From Dissophora ornata (taxonomy: Eukaryota > Mortierellomycota > Mortierellomycetes > Mortierellales > Mortierellaceae), in NCBI GenBank assembly GCA_025201705.1, contig MU616730.1, positions 20,972 to 48,642 on the forward strand: 27,671 bases of DNA, read 5' to 3'. The notes under the pieces were generated by a model that had not been told where the DNA came from, ran no database searches, and saw only the letters and a list, made by a program, of their open reading frames with translations. Shown here one piece after another: positions 1 through 10,614 of this stretch (its first letter is position 1; the number at the start of each line of letters is the position of its first letter). The translations under genes and the position numbers were made by a program.

Positions 1-670
1 GTGAGGGATCTTGCTTCCGGATGTCTCGGTGTGTTCACCACACTCGCAGATGAAATGCAAGCGGAACTTGGTGCGGAGCATCGTCTTTGGGTCCCAGGAT
101 GTCGACTCCTCAGGAAGAACAATGAAAAGCCTCGGGATGGTGTATTCAAGTAGCTCATAGTTCTGGGTCAATATGGCTTCTGTCTTGCTCTGGATCAGAA
201 TCAAGCGATCATTCATCTGTTTAGCCAGCTCCCAGACTTCTTGGGCAATTCTCTGAGTCACATCGCCTTGATCGTGAAGTCCATCCAGCTTGTGAAGGAC
301 TGTGCCCTCGAATACAGGATTTGGAGTTGACGTTGGAGACAAGACAACCTCTAGGACTACATCCGGGCAATGCTCGATGCGGTAGGGCTCGATTCTAAAG
401 TGTAGAGATAAAATAAGGCACCTCCTCAGCATGGCTGTTCTTCTTGACTCGATCCAACTATGTATTGAGTCCACATCTGCATGCTTTTCGTTACAGGTTT
501 TCTTGCGGACCCCTCATCTTGGTCACGATATCGTTGCCGTTCTTGACATATATGACGCCAGGAAAGACCAGTTGGATTTCCTCCCAGTAAACGATATTCT
601 GCCCATCGACATTGACGAAAGGGATGTTTTCTAACCTCTCAATCAAGCGGAATGATTGAGTGTTTACCAT
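1..670 (-). CDS. Partial unrecognised protein, possible Mortierella-expanded family (5' part)
   Basis: Two exons read on the minus strand: 495-670 (starting ATG at 670, protein begins MVNTQSFRLIERLENI) and 1-394, which continues past the left edge. The intron at 395-494 begins gtaacg and ends ctttag, and joining in phase gives 190 uninterrupted residues. Exon 2 includes segments such as RLILIQSKTEAILTQNYELL, YTIPRLFIVLP and FRLHFICECGEHTE. I do not recognise a catalytic domain. From memory, the IPRLFIVLP...FRLHFICECG pattern resembles a large family of uncharacterised proteins seen in Mortierella genomes, sometimes with extra C-terminal domains; this is recollection, not a search. The two Cys and nearby His in the ICECGEH stretch could be a metal-binding or structural motif. 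The C-terminus lies outside the window, so the full architecture is unknown. Confidence 0.75.
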
Positions 671-1057
671 CGTTGGCTCTTGATGACTTTTGTATAAAAA
701 GAAAGTGGGAAAGCGAGTGAGGGTGTAAGTGCTGGAAAAAAGATGAGATGGAGAGAAAGAAATTGATATGAGGGATTTGCGAAAGCATGAGTAAACATCG
801 TACTGCTACCGTAGCACTGCATGAGGAACTGCTTTATTTTGCATAGGACGCATGAATTGTCACATTGAGTTTTCTGTTTTAAGCCAACGGTATTTTTTCT
901 CCCATCCATGCCGCCCCTATTTCTCAAAAATATCTAATAACATCCATTTCCCGGTCGATTGCAGCCCTCAGAGGGACGTCTTCGATCCATATCCTTCATT
1001 CAAATGCCGCCTTCTCACAAGACACTTCTCCTGCGGCCAGCTTCTACTCTCTACCCT
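671..1057. other. Intergenic: metH 3' end and promoter of the left-edge gene
   Basis: About 390 bases between two minus-strand genes. Reading leftward it holds the 3' untranslated region of metH and then the promoter and leader of the partial gene starting at 670. A TATA-like stretch lies about 30 bases upstream of that start codon (plus strand reads tgtataaaaa around 691-700). I see no further gene here; small open frames on both strands have no recognisable protein character. Confidence 0.6.
833..838 (-). terminator. Putative polyadenylation signal of metH
   Basis: AATAAA on the minus strand (plus reads tttatt), about 220 nt past the metH stop codon. It is the only canonical hexamer I noticed between the two genes. 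Its position is reasonable for a fungal 3' UTR, but 3' end processing cannot be confirmed from sequence alone. Confidence 0.4.
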
Positions 1058-4000
1058 CTACTCATTGTCGTATGCAAGGATAGGGCCCAGCCACGTCTCG
1101 ACTTCGCGCTTTTCCATCTGTTTGCGCGTAGCATAGTCCGATACCTGGTCCTCCTGGATCTTGCCCACCGCAAAGTACTGGCCTCGCCCAAACACAATTG
1201 CTGACACGGACGCACCAGGCTCCATCGCCAGCGATTCTGTCAGAAGAATACCCGTCTGTGCCTCAATGTCGCCCAGCTCCCACATCGTCTTCTTCTCTGT
1301 GTGGTCCGGCTGCGACGGATATCCGGGCGCTGGACGGATACCCTGGTACTTGATCGACAACATATCTGCCACATCCATCGCCTCGTCAGGTGCATAGCCC
1401 CAGTGCTCTCGGCGAATGTCCTCGTGCAGTTTCTCTGCAAACGCCTCTGCCAGACGGTCCGCCAGCGACTTTGCCATAATCGACCCATAGTCATCGTGGT
1501 TCGCCTTGAACTCCTCGCACAGCTCATCGCATCCAAACCCAGTCGAAACCGCAAACATTGACAGGTAATCTGCAATCCCGCTCTCCTTTGGAGCCACAAA
1601 GTCTGATAGACACATGTACTTTTCCGTCGACTCCTTTTCCTTTTCTGCCTGCTGGCGAAGACCATAAAACTTGGCCACGACCTTGGAGCGGGTTTCGTCC
1701 TCGTAAATCTCGATATCATCCCCAACGCTGTTGGCAGGATAGAATCCTACAATTCCTGTCGCCGTCAGCTGCTTCTTTTCGATCATCGTCTTCAAAGTCG
1801 CCAGGGCCTCGTCGTGCACCTTCTTTGCCTCGGCGCCCACAGTCTCGTCGTTAAAGATCTTGGGGTATCCACGGTTAGGGTACTTGCCGCGCAACTGCCA
1901 GACCTGGAAGAATGGATTCCAGTCGATATGACCTAAGAGTGTGTTGAGATCGATGTCCTTGAACACCTTTGTGCCCATGAACGAGGGCTTGACAATCTTT
2001 TCTTGCTTCCAGTCTAGCACTACTTTCTGCTCGCGCGCAGCGGCCAAACTGAGATATCGACGGTCCTTCAGTCCGTCGTAATGGTCCTCGCGAATCTCCT
2101 CATACTCGTCTCTAATGTCCTGAATGAAATCCTCCCTGACCTTCTCGTCCAACAAATTTGTTACCACCACCACACTCTTGGATGCGTCCAAACAATGGAT
2201 TGCTGGCTGGGTGTACCGAGGCGCAACCTTGACAGCAGTGTGGGTCTTGGAGGTAGTCGCTCCTCCGATCATGATAGGGATCTTGAGTCCAGCACGCTCA
2301 GCCTCCTTGGCAACGTGGATCATCTCGTCAAGCGAGGGCGTAATGAGTCCCGACAGTCCAATGACATCGACCTTCTCCTTGATTGCCGTCTGGATAATCT
2401 TTTCGCAAGGTGTCATGACACCAAGATCGATGACCCTATAGTTGTTGCATCCCAAGACGACGGCCACAATGTTCTTTCCAATATCGTGCACATCGCCCTT
2501 GACTGTCGCTATCAGCACAGTGCCAGAGTACCAGTTGTCGTCATCAGCCAGACCCTTTTCCGCAATGTTCTTCAGTCGCTCAATCTCCATGAAGGGGATC
2601 AAATGGGCGACAGCAGTCTTCATCACACGAGCCGACTTGATAACTTGGGGCAAGAACATCTTTCCGGCTCCAAACAAATCTCCCACAGTACTCATACCGG
2701 TCATCAGCGGCCCTTCAATGACATTCAAGGGGCGCGGGTATTTTACCGCGTCCTGGCGGGCTTCCTCTGTATCCTCGACAATATACTTGACGATACCCTT
2801 GACTAGAGCATAAGACAGGCGTTCAGCTACGGGCCTAGTTCGCCACTCCTCGGTATCGGCTTCCTTTTTGGCGCCCTTGGCGTTGGCCTGGGCATAAGCA
2901 AGCAACTTATCCGTGACTTCGGGATCTCGGTTCCAGAGAGCGTCCTCGCAGAGCTGCAATAGATCCTTGGGAATTTCGTCGTAGACCGTCAAGAAACCAG
3001 CGTTGACAATACCCATGTCCATGCCGACCTTGATGGCGTGGTACAAAAAGACACTGTGCATGGCCTCACGAATGATATCCATGCCGCGGAACGAGAAGGA
3101 CAAGTTGGAGACACCTCCACTGATTTTGGCGCCGGGCAAGTTGGCCTTGATGAGCTTGATGGAATCGATAAACTCGACACCATAGTTGTTGTGTTCCTCC
3201 ATACCAGTACAGATGGTCAGAATATTAGGGTCAAAGATAATGTCGTTGGGGTTGAAGCCGACCTGGTCCACGAGGATGTGGTACGAGCGCGAGCAAATCT
3301 CAAACTTGCGGTTCGCTGTATCGGCCTGTCCGACCTCGTCGAAAGCCATGACGACGACAGCAGCACCGAATCTACGGACAATGGTGGCCTGGCGAATGAA
3401 CTCTTCCTCACCGGCTTTGAGTGAAATACTGTTGACAATACATTTGCCCTGTGCGCACTTCAAACCAGCCTCAATGACAGCAAAGTTGGACGAGTCGATC
3501 ATCAAAGGCACCTTGCTGACGTCAGGATCACTGCTGAGTAAGTTCAAGAACCGGGTCATAGCTGCCACTCCATCCAACATTCCTTCATCAAAGTTGACGT
3601 CGACAACCTGGGCTCCGCTCTCGACTTGTGAACGCGCGATGGCCAAACAGTCGTCGTACTCGCCCTTAAGCACATGGCGAGCAAACTTGCGGGATCCAGC
3701 GACGTTACAGCGCTCTCCAATGTTGATAAAGTTGGACGATTTGTCGACCTTCAGAGGTTCCAGTCCAGACAAAAACATGCTGCTGATCACTGGCTCCTTT
3801 TCGAATTTGCGGGGCGGATAAGCCTTGCAGGCTTCCGCAATGGCGCGAATATGGTCAGGGGTGGTACCACAGCAGCCTCCAATGATCGACACCAATCCTT
3901 CCTTTGCAAAAACCACGACCTGTTTGGCCATGGCCTCGGGAGACTCGTCATACTCTCCAAAAGCGTTGGGAAGACCCTACATGCAACAGACAGATGTATG

Positions 4001-5341
4001 TTATTACATTGTGCTTGCGCTGCGAATCGTAAATCATAATACAGATATAGTATGTATTTGTTGTGAAACAAACTTACAGCATTGGGGTAGCAGATAACGT
4101 GCGTCTTGGAGGCTTGTCCAATGTTGTAGATAAAGGGTCGCATCTGGTCAGCTCCCAGGGCACAGTTGAGTCCGATGGCAAAGGGCTGTGCATGCTTCAT
4201 CGAAATCACAAAGGCCTCTCCAGTTTGTCCACTGAGGGTACGTCCAGACATGTCGACGATCGTTCCCGACACAAACACAGGAGTCTGGCGACAACCTTCG
4301 GAAAAGCAGAGATCAATCGCATACAAAGCCGCCTTTGCATTCAGGGTATCGAAGATGGTCTCGACCAGAAGGATGTCTGCGCCTCCATCCAAGAGACCTT
4401 TGGTTTGCTCTATGTAGGCCTCCACCAGCTCATCAAAGGTGACGTTTCTGAAGGAGGGGTTCTCCACCGACGGTGAGATGGAGCACGTTCTGTTGGTTGG
4501 TCCGAGTGCACCGCAGACAAAGCGCGGACGATCCGGTGTCTGCGCAGTCACCTGGTGTTTTCCCGAGTTCATGCAGCAAAGAGGGTGTATTAGATGGGTC
4601 TGTTAGGTCATAGACGACTGATGGAGCCATTGATGGCGTCGCGTGCTTGGACTCTTGAAATTATTGGCCACGTACCTTATCACAGGCACGCCTGGCAACT
4701 TCGGCAGCAACCTTGTTCATGCGATATGCCTGCTTCTCGAGACCGTAGTCGAGTTGGGCGATGGATGTGGAGGAGAAGGTGTTGGTCTCGACCATGTCTG
4801 CTCCTGCGTCGAGATACTGCCAGTGGATAAGTTCAATTGCATCTGGCTGAGTGAAGACCAGCATATCATTGTTTCCCTTCAACTCTCTCGGGTGGTCCTT
4901 GAATTCCTCGCCTACGGGATGGGTAGAGATGGATAGCCATTGTCGATGTTAGTAGGCGAAGTATTTGTTATTAAAGTTTGTGTTTTTTTTTGCTCGGTAG
5001 CGCTGATGATCATATTGATCAAATTCGGAAAAGGAACATGTGTCATAGCCAATTGTGAGAGACAGAGAAATGTTTTTTTTTGATGTGGTGTAGTAGGGGG
5101 AGGGAGCGGTTGCTGGCCATACCTCGAAAGTCCTCCTCGCTCAGACGCAGTCGCTGGATCATTGTTCCCATGGCTCCGTCGATATACATGATGCGCTCCT
5201 TGAGCGTCTTTTCCAGGTATGCCTGGACATCTATCGGTTCAAAGAGACGGCGAGAGAGAAACTTGTTAGGGTTCGGTGGGCTAAGTGCGAGAGGCGATGG
5301 CAGAGTCGAGTGGAATCGTGGGTACCGATTGGCCCTGTCAT
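1058..5341 (-). CDS. metH: Cobalamin-dependent methionine synthase (MetH)
   Basis: Transfers the methyl group of 5-methyltetrahydrofolate to homocysteine via methylcobalamin, giving methionine and tetrahydrofolate in the cytosol. Exons (minus): 5326-5341, 5123-5230, 4676-4911, 4078-4551, 1058-3976. All four introns are GT-AG and in phase, giving 1250 aa, about the length of animal MTR. The start is an ATG at 5341 ([13 protein letters not shown]). Domains in order are: homocysteine-binding (about 1-330) with zinc-ligand cysteines C250, C313 and C314 (GLNC, GGCCGTT); pterin-binding (about 350-650); B12-binding cap and Rossmann domains (about 670-890) with GDVHDIGKN and the lower-ligand His at 775; and AdoMet reactivation (about 920-1250) with [12 protein letters not shown] starting at R1159. 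All key residues are present, so the enzyme should work if cobalamin is available. It is divergent from the enoyl-CoA isomerase gene. The tiny 16-nt first exon makes the exact N-terminus the least certain part. Confidence 0.96.
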
Positions 5342-6035
5342 TATGGATGAGGAAGGATTCGGATTGAGGGAGGGGAGGGTGGGTGGATGAGCAATGGAAA
5401 GAGGAGGAAGAAGAGAGGACCGAGAAGACAGTAAAAAAAAGTTGGGGGCAACAACCCGAACAGTCAGAGCGTGATAGTCTCTAGTCAATCTGCGTAGCAG
5501 TCCAGTGTGTGGAGGCAGCGCCTTGTCCCCTCCCTTGCACCCCTGGAATCTCTGATGAACGTCCGCCAGTCCAGTCCAGTCCAGTCCAGTCCAATTGGTG
5601 GCAAGCGCAATGCTGCGCTGTCGCATGCCACCTTGCCCTGTGGACCGGCTGCGTCCCTGCACACGCGACGGTGCCTCTCCACACAAGTGCACACAACAGC
5701 CCATGCCCCTGCATGTCTGCAGCGACGGCAGTGGCGATGGTTAATGTTCTCATGTATCCCCGCCCTCTCGCAGACCCCATCTCCCATCTCTCTCGCGCAG
5801 ATAATTCGGATGGCCACTGTCACGTGTCGATCTTCCCTGATCACAGCCTCCCGGGAACCGGCCCTCTCGCTTCACTGCATCCATGCTTCAGGCATTCTGT
5901 CCGCTCTCTCCTCTCTTCTCTCCTCTCCTCTGCTCTCACGCTTCCTTTCTCTCTCTTTTCTCCACGCTCAGTCCAAATTTGCTGCTCATTGATTTCCCCC
6001 CATTCCCACACATTCAACGCGTTTATACCCACAAC
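5342..6035. promoter_or_regulatory. Divergent promoter between metH and the isomerase gene
   Basis: A 694-base region between two start codons that face away from each other. Next to metH the plus strand is purine-rich (about 5345-5435), which is CT-rich on the metH sense strand. Next to the isomerase gene the plus strand is CT-rich (about 5890-5975). Between them lies a tandem CCAGT array ending in a CCAAT palindrome. Such CT tracts are common just upstream of transcription starts in fungi. No separate gene is supported here. Confidence 0.6.
5566..5598. repeat. Tandem CCAGT x5 followed by CCAATTGG
   Basis: Five perfect copies of CCAGT occupy 5566-5590, followed directly by CCAATTGG (5591-5598). 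CCAATTGG is a palindrome containing CCAAT on both strands. It sits near the middle of the divergent promoter, about 225 bases upstream of the metH start and 440 upstream of the isomerase start. CCAAT is the core site of the HAP/NF-Y complex; whether it is used here is inference. The array may simply be a short minisatellite. Confidence 0.85.
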
Positions 6036-7266
6036 ATGACTGTCGTCTTCCCCTCTGCTACCGAGCCCCTCGTCGAGATCACCCGCGAGGGCCCATTGTT
6101 CATCATGACCATGGTCGACAAGGAGAACAGATTCACAACAGAGATGTGCAAGGCCATCTGTGATGCCCTCGACCACGTCGCCGACTCCGTCGACAAGGAG
6201 GGGCTCACGGAGGCTGCCCTCGTTACCCGGGGTCAGGACAAGTTCTACTCCAACGGACTTCATTTCGAGAAGGCCCTCACCATCCCCGGCTTCACCGACC
6301 ACACCTTCATGCCCATGCTCAACAAGATCCTCATGTTTGGTATCCCTACCATCGCCTGTCTCAACGGGTAAGTGTACATCCTGCTTGTACCACCAACCAA
6401 TTGATCCCCCCCCCCCATCCGGACGTGTAAAAAGAACCGGCTACCCCTGTCTGCATGGCTGATGCAATGGCTCGCGCAGGCAGATCCCAGGATGGTCGTG
6501 GTCGTTCAAGTCATCCATGTCATCCATATCACATCACATCACACCATGTCACGCACAGGGCGGCATGTATGCCAGCCGAACCTTTTCATCTCCTTTCTGT
6601 GTTTAAGGTTATTTGTGTGCCTCGAAGATCGAAGAACGGAGGGAGGGTAATTCCAGCCGAGAGGCCTCCGATCAAAAGTCCATTCACTCACTCACCTTAT
6701 ACATTACAATCTGCACCAATAGACATGCTTTTGCCGGTGGTTGCCTCATGGCCATGGCCCATGACTACAGAGTCATGCGCAGCGACCGTGGGTTCTTGTG
6801 CATGGTAAGGGCTCGCCTTGTTTTGGCTCGCATAGATCTCATCGATTTGCTCATGTATGTCGATGATGGAAAAAGCACTCAAAGAGTGACCCGGTAGAAT
6901 AACCAAATATTATATTTCCATGCTCCTTTCTCCTCGCCGTAATGTGTCTGGTTAATCCCCCTCCAGAACGAGATCGACTTGCCCGCGCCCCTACCCGCCG
7001 GCATGTCGGCTCTGCTCCGCTACAAGATGCAACCTCACGTCTACCGGTCCGTTGTCCTCGAGGCCAAGCGCTACGCTGGCAAGGATGCTCTGGCCAACAA
7101 CTTGGTTGATGGCATTGCTGAGGGCATCGATAGCACCTTTGAGCTGGCGAAGCAGGTCGCACTCAAAATTGCACCCAAGGCCAAGAGTGGAGCCATCTAT
7201 GCCCTCATCAAGGAGGACATGTTTCCCGAGATCTCGTCTCGCCTCATGATGAACGCCAAATTGTAG
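6036..7266 (+). CDS. Peroxisomal enoyl-CoA hydratase/isomerase family protein (probable delta3-delta2-enoyl-CoA isomerase)
   Basis: Crotonase-superfamily enzyme, probably shifting 3-enoyl-CoA to 2-trans-enoyl-CoA so that unsaturated fatty acids can enter beta-oxidation. Exons 6036-6367, 6723-6804 and 6967-7266 join in phase across GT-AG introns of 355 and 162 nt to give 237 aa. The oxyanion-hole region NGHAFAGGCLMAMAHDYRVM starts at N110. Glu140 in NEIDL matches the position of the acid residue in plant-type peroxisomal isomerases (pattern SEVDIGL). The protein ends MNAKL, so the last three residues AKL form a classical type 1 peroxisomal targeting signal. Hydratases usually carry two catalytic glutamates and only one is evident here, which favours the isomerase assignment. 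An in-frame upstream ATG at 5883 could add 51 residues, but that stretch is CT-rich low-complexity sequence, so I prefer the ATG at 6036. Confidence 0.9.
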
Positions 7267-7416
7267 AGACTGTTTAGACACATGCAAATACATCGATGCT
7301 AAATAGAGCATTGCACCCTATAAATTACTGGACGTGCACGTCCCCTCTCGCAACACCCGCAAACTCCGCCTCGTCTAGTCGTCTATTGTACATTTATTCA
7401 ACAATTGCTATTTTTT
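7267..7416. other. Convergent 3' gap between the isomerase and the membrane-protein gene
   Basis: The two genes converge with 150 bases between their stop codons, so their 3' UTRs probably overlap or nearly touch. An AATAAA on the minus strand at 7393-7398 lies about 20 nt past the stop of the minus-strand gene. No classical signal was seen for the plus-strand gene. Confidence 0.5.
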
Positions 7417-10400
7417 TTACAACGCATCCACTGCGCACGTCGCTGCGTTTGCCGCACCACCGAGCGTAGTCGTAGACACAGCCCCAGAATCCGTTCTGAT
7501 CGACGCGACTGCCTTGGCCGAATCGCGGACCGCGTCATCTACCCTGTCGTACTTCTCACTCAGCCTATCCCCTTGATCATCAGGAGCGCTCTGATCACGC
7601 TCATGGGCCACGGGCCCTGTCAGAGATTGCGCCGAGATCCCTGTTGTCGAACAGCATCTACCCATCAGTTGCGAAAGCCCTGATGTCTTCAGCGGCGGTG
7701 ATGCATGCGTCAAGGTGATAGGGTACTGATTAGCAAACAACGCAGGCGAAGGCGATGTCGTTGATGCCCGAGGAGGAGGAAGCGTCAACGGCGGCATGGA
7801 ACCATGCGTCCGCAGCATCGGTGACACACCCGGAATCAGGGACGGAGGTGTCGATGCAGTCGATTGCGATTTGGTTGACCACCTGGTCTCTGTTCGCTCT
7901 GCATATACATCTGCTTCGGATGAACTGAAGGCATCTCGTGGCGAGAACTGAAAATGAGGCAGCGACTGTGATTGAAGTAGCGACTGTTCTTGGGCCAAAG
8001 GAGATGAAGAAAGCGGAATATTCATTGCCGTAATTCGTGTCGCAGTCGACAGTGACCCCCCATACTGCGCTGACAACAAGGATGACGAACTTGTCTTTGA
8101 CTGGATTGGGATGGGAGCACTGATTGGGACGTGCGACGCAGATGCGCTGCTTCCAATGTTGCTGGTGCTGCCAGCATTATTGCGTTTAAAGAAGCGCCTT
8201 TTCTGTGTCGCACTTCCACCTGGCGTGGCCGACATTACAGATGCGCTGTCACCAGCAGGCCCGTAGTTCCCATGGACCGATGTCGCTGTTGTTGCAGACA
8301 TGGCCTGAGTAGAAGATCCGGGGGCAAGTTGGGTTGATGCAAAGTCAGCCGTCTTGCGCTTTCCAAAGAGACCACGGCGTTTCATCTGTGGACTGGCGTC
8401 TGCCGGTGGTGCGTTGGTACTTTCTCCCATCGCCGGGGAAGACTGTTGGTGTCTCGCAAACTCTGCTGAATATGGTGACTGCAGATTGTTACTTCCAGTG
8501 TTGCTGATACCGGTGTTGCCAGTGTTTCCGCCTCTTCGAAAGATACTTCCAGCCCACTGCTTTGCCCACCCAACCCGCTGTCGCACGGCTCTCTTGGCCA
8601 TGTTGACATTCATGCGTCCCGAGTTCTTCATCAAAAAGAGCATCGCGCAATTGCTAGCAAACAGGACCACAATGAAAAAGTCAAAGCTGCAATAGCGAAC
8701 AACAAGGGTGAAGGCTGTCAGCATCAGCAGCGTACGGCGGCGCTGGCGCACAAATGACGTCTCTCGCACCACTTTAAAAAAATTCAACAATTAAATAAAA
8801 ATGTTAGTATCAAGCGCGTCTTTTTTTTTTTTTTTTTTTTTTTAGCGATCTATTAGATCTATTATATTATCAGCATGAAATGCTCAAGTACACTTACTCG
8901 CAAGGCTCATTTTGTTGCCGTTCTTGGGGTCCGGCTCCGGGTAGGTCAGCAACGCAATGAACTGTAACGGGATCTCAAACCATGGATTTGGTTTATCCTT
9001 ATCCTGGTTCTTCTGTTGCACTGGGTCAGGTCCTTCGATCCAGCCGACAAGAGCATCGATGAACGGCGAGTCAGTTAACCAGCCCCAGGGTCTGGCTTCT
9101 CCTGTCAAAGCGATTGTAACGGTATCAGCCCCTTCACCCGGTACAGGATATCGACCATGATAATGAGACGAGGCTCGTATCCGATCAGCAGTGGGGGCCA
9201 ACCGCGCCTCTTCCAAAAGCTCTCCCTGAATTATGACCAACTCCTCTGAACTCTCAGAGAGTTCCTCGGGACTGACTTCTGGCGTGGGGAGGCCGATATG
9301 GTCATCTTGGCTGTAAGTGGGGCCATCTTTGCCGCTGAAGGCCAGTGCAGAGTGTGGACGGCCTTTCAGCGATGCAATCGATAACCCCTCCTCTGGTGGT
9401 CCAGCATGACGTTGGCGACGATGGTATATCGATGCTGTCGAAGAAGGCCTCTCCGATGGACTGATTAGCGACCGAATTGAATCTGAGCGATGGTGGTTAG
9501 GATGTGCGCTACTGTGAAGCGCGGATGAGGTGTGCACTTGACGATGAATCGTAGAGGCGACTGTCAGGTCTTCCAGCGAGAAGGCTCGCCGCAAAGGTCG
9601 TCTGGTCTTGATGCTTGTTGAGTAGGGATCTGTCATGTCTCCGTTGGATATATAGGAGGAATCAGAAAGATATCCATCGTCATGCTGGTGTTGCTGGTCT
9701 AGACCATCCTGCCGGTCCTCCGGTTGCATCATGCGATCACCAGGGGCCCCAATAGCAAGCTAAAAGAAGCAAGAGCAAAGAAAGGCAAGAAGAATAAAAA
9801 TAAGAATAAGAGCGCATTGGTAAGCGTTGTCAAAAAACTAGAGCCATGGAAACCCAATTGCTTCTCCCCGCACCCGTGATACCGCCATTGCCTTGGCTCT
9901 CTCATCTTTCAGATCTTTCAAGAAGACAGAGCAGGTGCGGATAGCGTTCAGGAGAGAAATAAAGAAAAAATATGGAGGCACTGCAAAGTAGACCACACAG
10001 CGAGTAGTGGGCGCGAATAGATATATATAAATACACCCTCATCCGTCATGTGTAAGCCCGGTTCCGTTCACGTTATTTTTGGTGTATAAATCGTCCCTCT
10101 CTTGTTGTGATAGAGTAACGACATGAAAACCATGCGCTGTCGGTGGGGACAACTTACGATGCTATTATGTTCAAAGGTAGACTTGAGCCACGTCGAGATC
10201 TTTTTGGAGGTGATCTTTCCCTGGATGGACACACGGGCCATCCTCGACAGAAACTCGAGTTCGTCCTGCAGCAGCTCCACCGAGTCGCCTTCGGCAACTA
10301 TTATTGAAAAACAAACAAAAAAAAAAAAAAGGCGCGCGTCATATCCATCATAAAAATAAAAGCAATTAGTGCGCTGTTCCTGTTGTGCGACGTGTAACAA

Positions 10401-10575
10401 AATAAAAATAAAAAAAAAAGGCCGCGTCTTTTTTGGGGCAATGAATTGCAAAAGTCGATTATGAAAGATGAGGCATTTCTCTACAGCTCATTCAGATGCC
10501 AGGTGCCATAATCGAGGGATCAAATGAGACAGAAAAAGCTCATTCGCTCAATTGAGAATCTGTAGGTTTGCGTGT

Positions 10576-10614
<39 letters not shown>

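Noticed and set aside
2081..2806. 241-residue plus-strand open frame inside metH
   Set aside because: It is antisense to a fully conserved MetH exon and has no independent domain. It arises from the codon bias of the minus-strand gene.
5342..5704. Open frame upstream of the metH ATG containing repeated WTGLD peptides
   Set aside because: The repeats are the CCAGT minisatellite read on the minus strand. The stretch includes the CT-rich promoter tract, and MetH needs no such extension.
10579..10613. A35 on the minus strand as the poly-A tail of a retrocopy
   Set aside because: No retrotransposon or processed-gene sequence precedes it and no target-site duplication is evident. The region is rich in other homopolymers.
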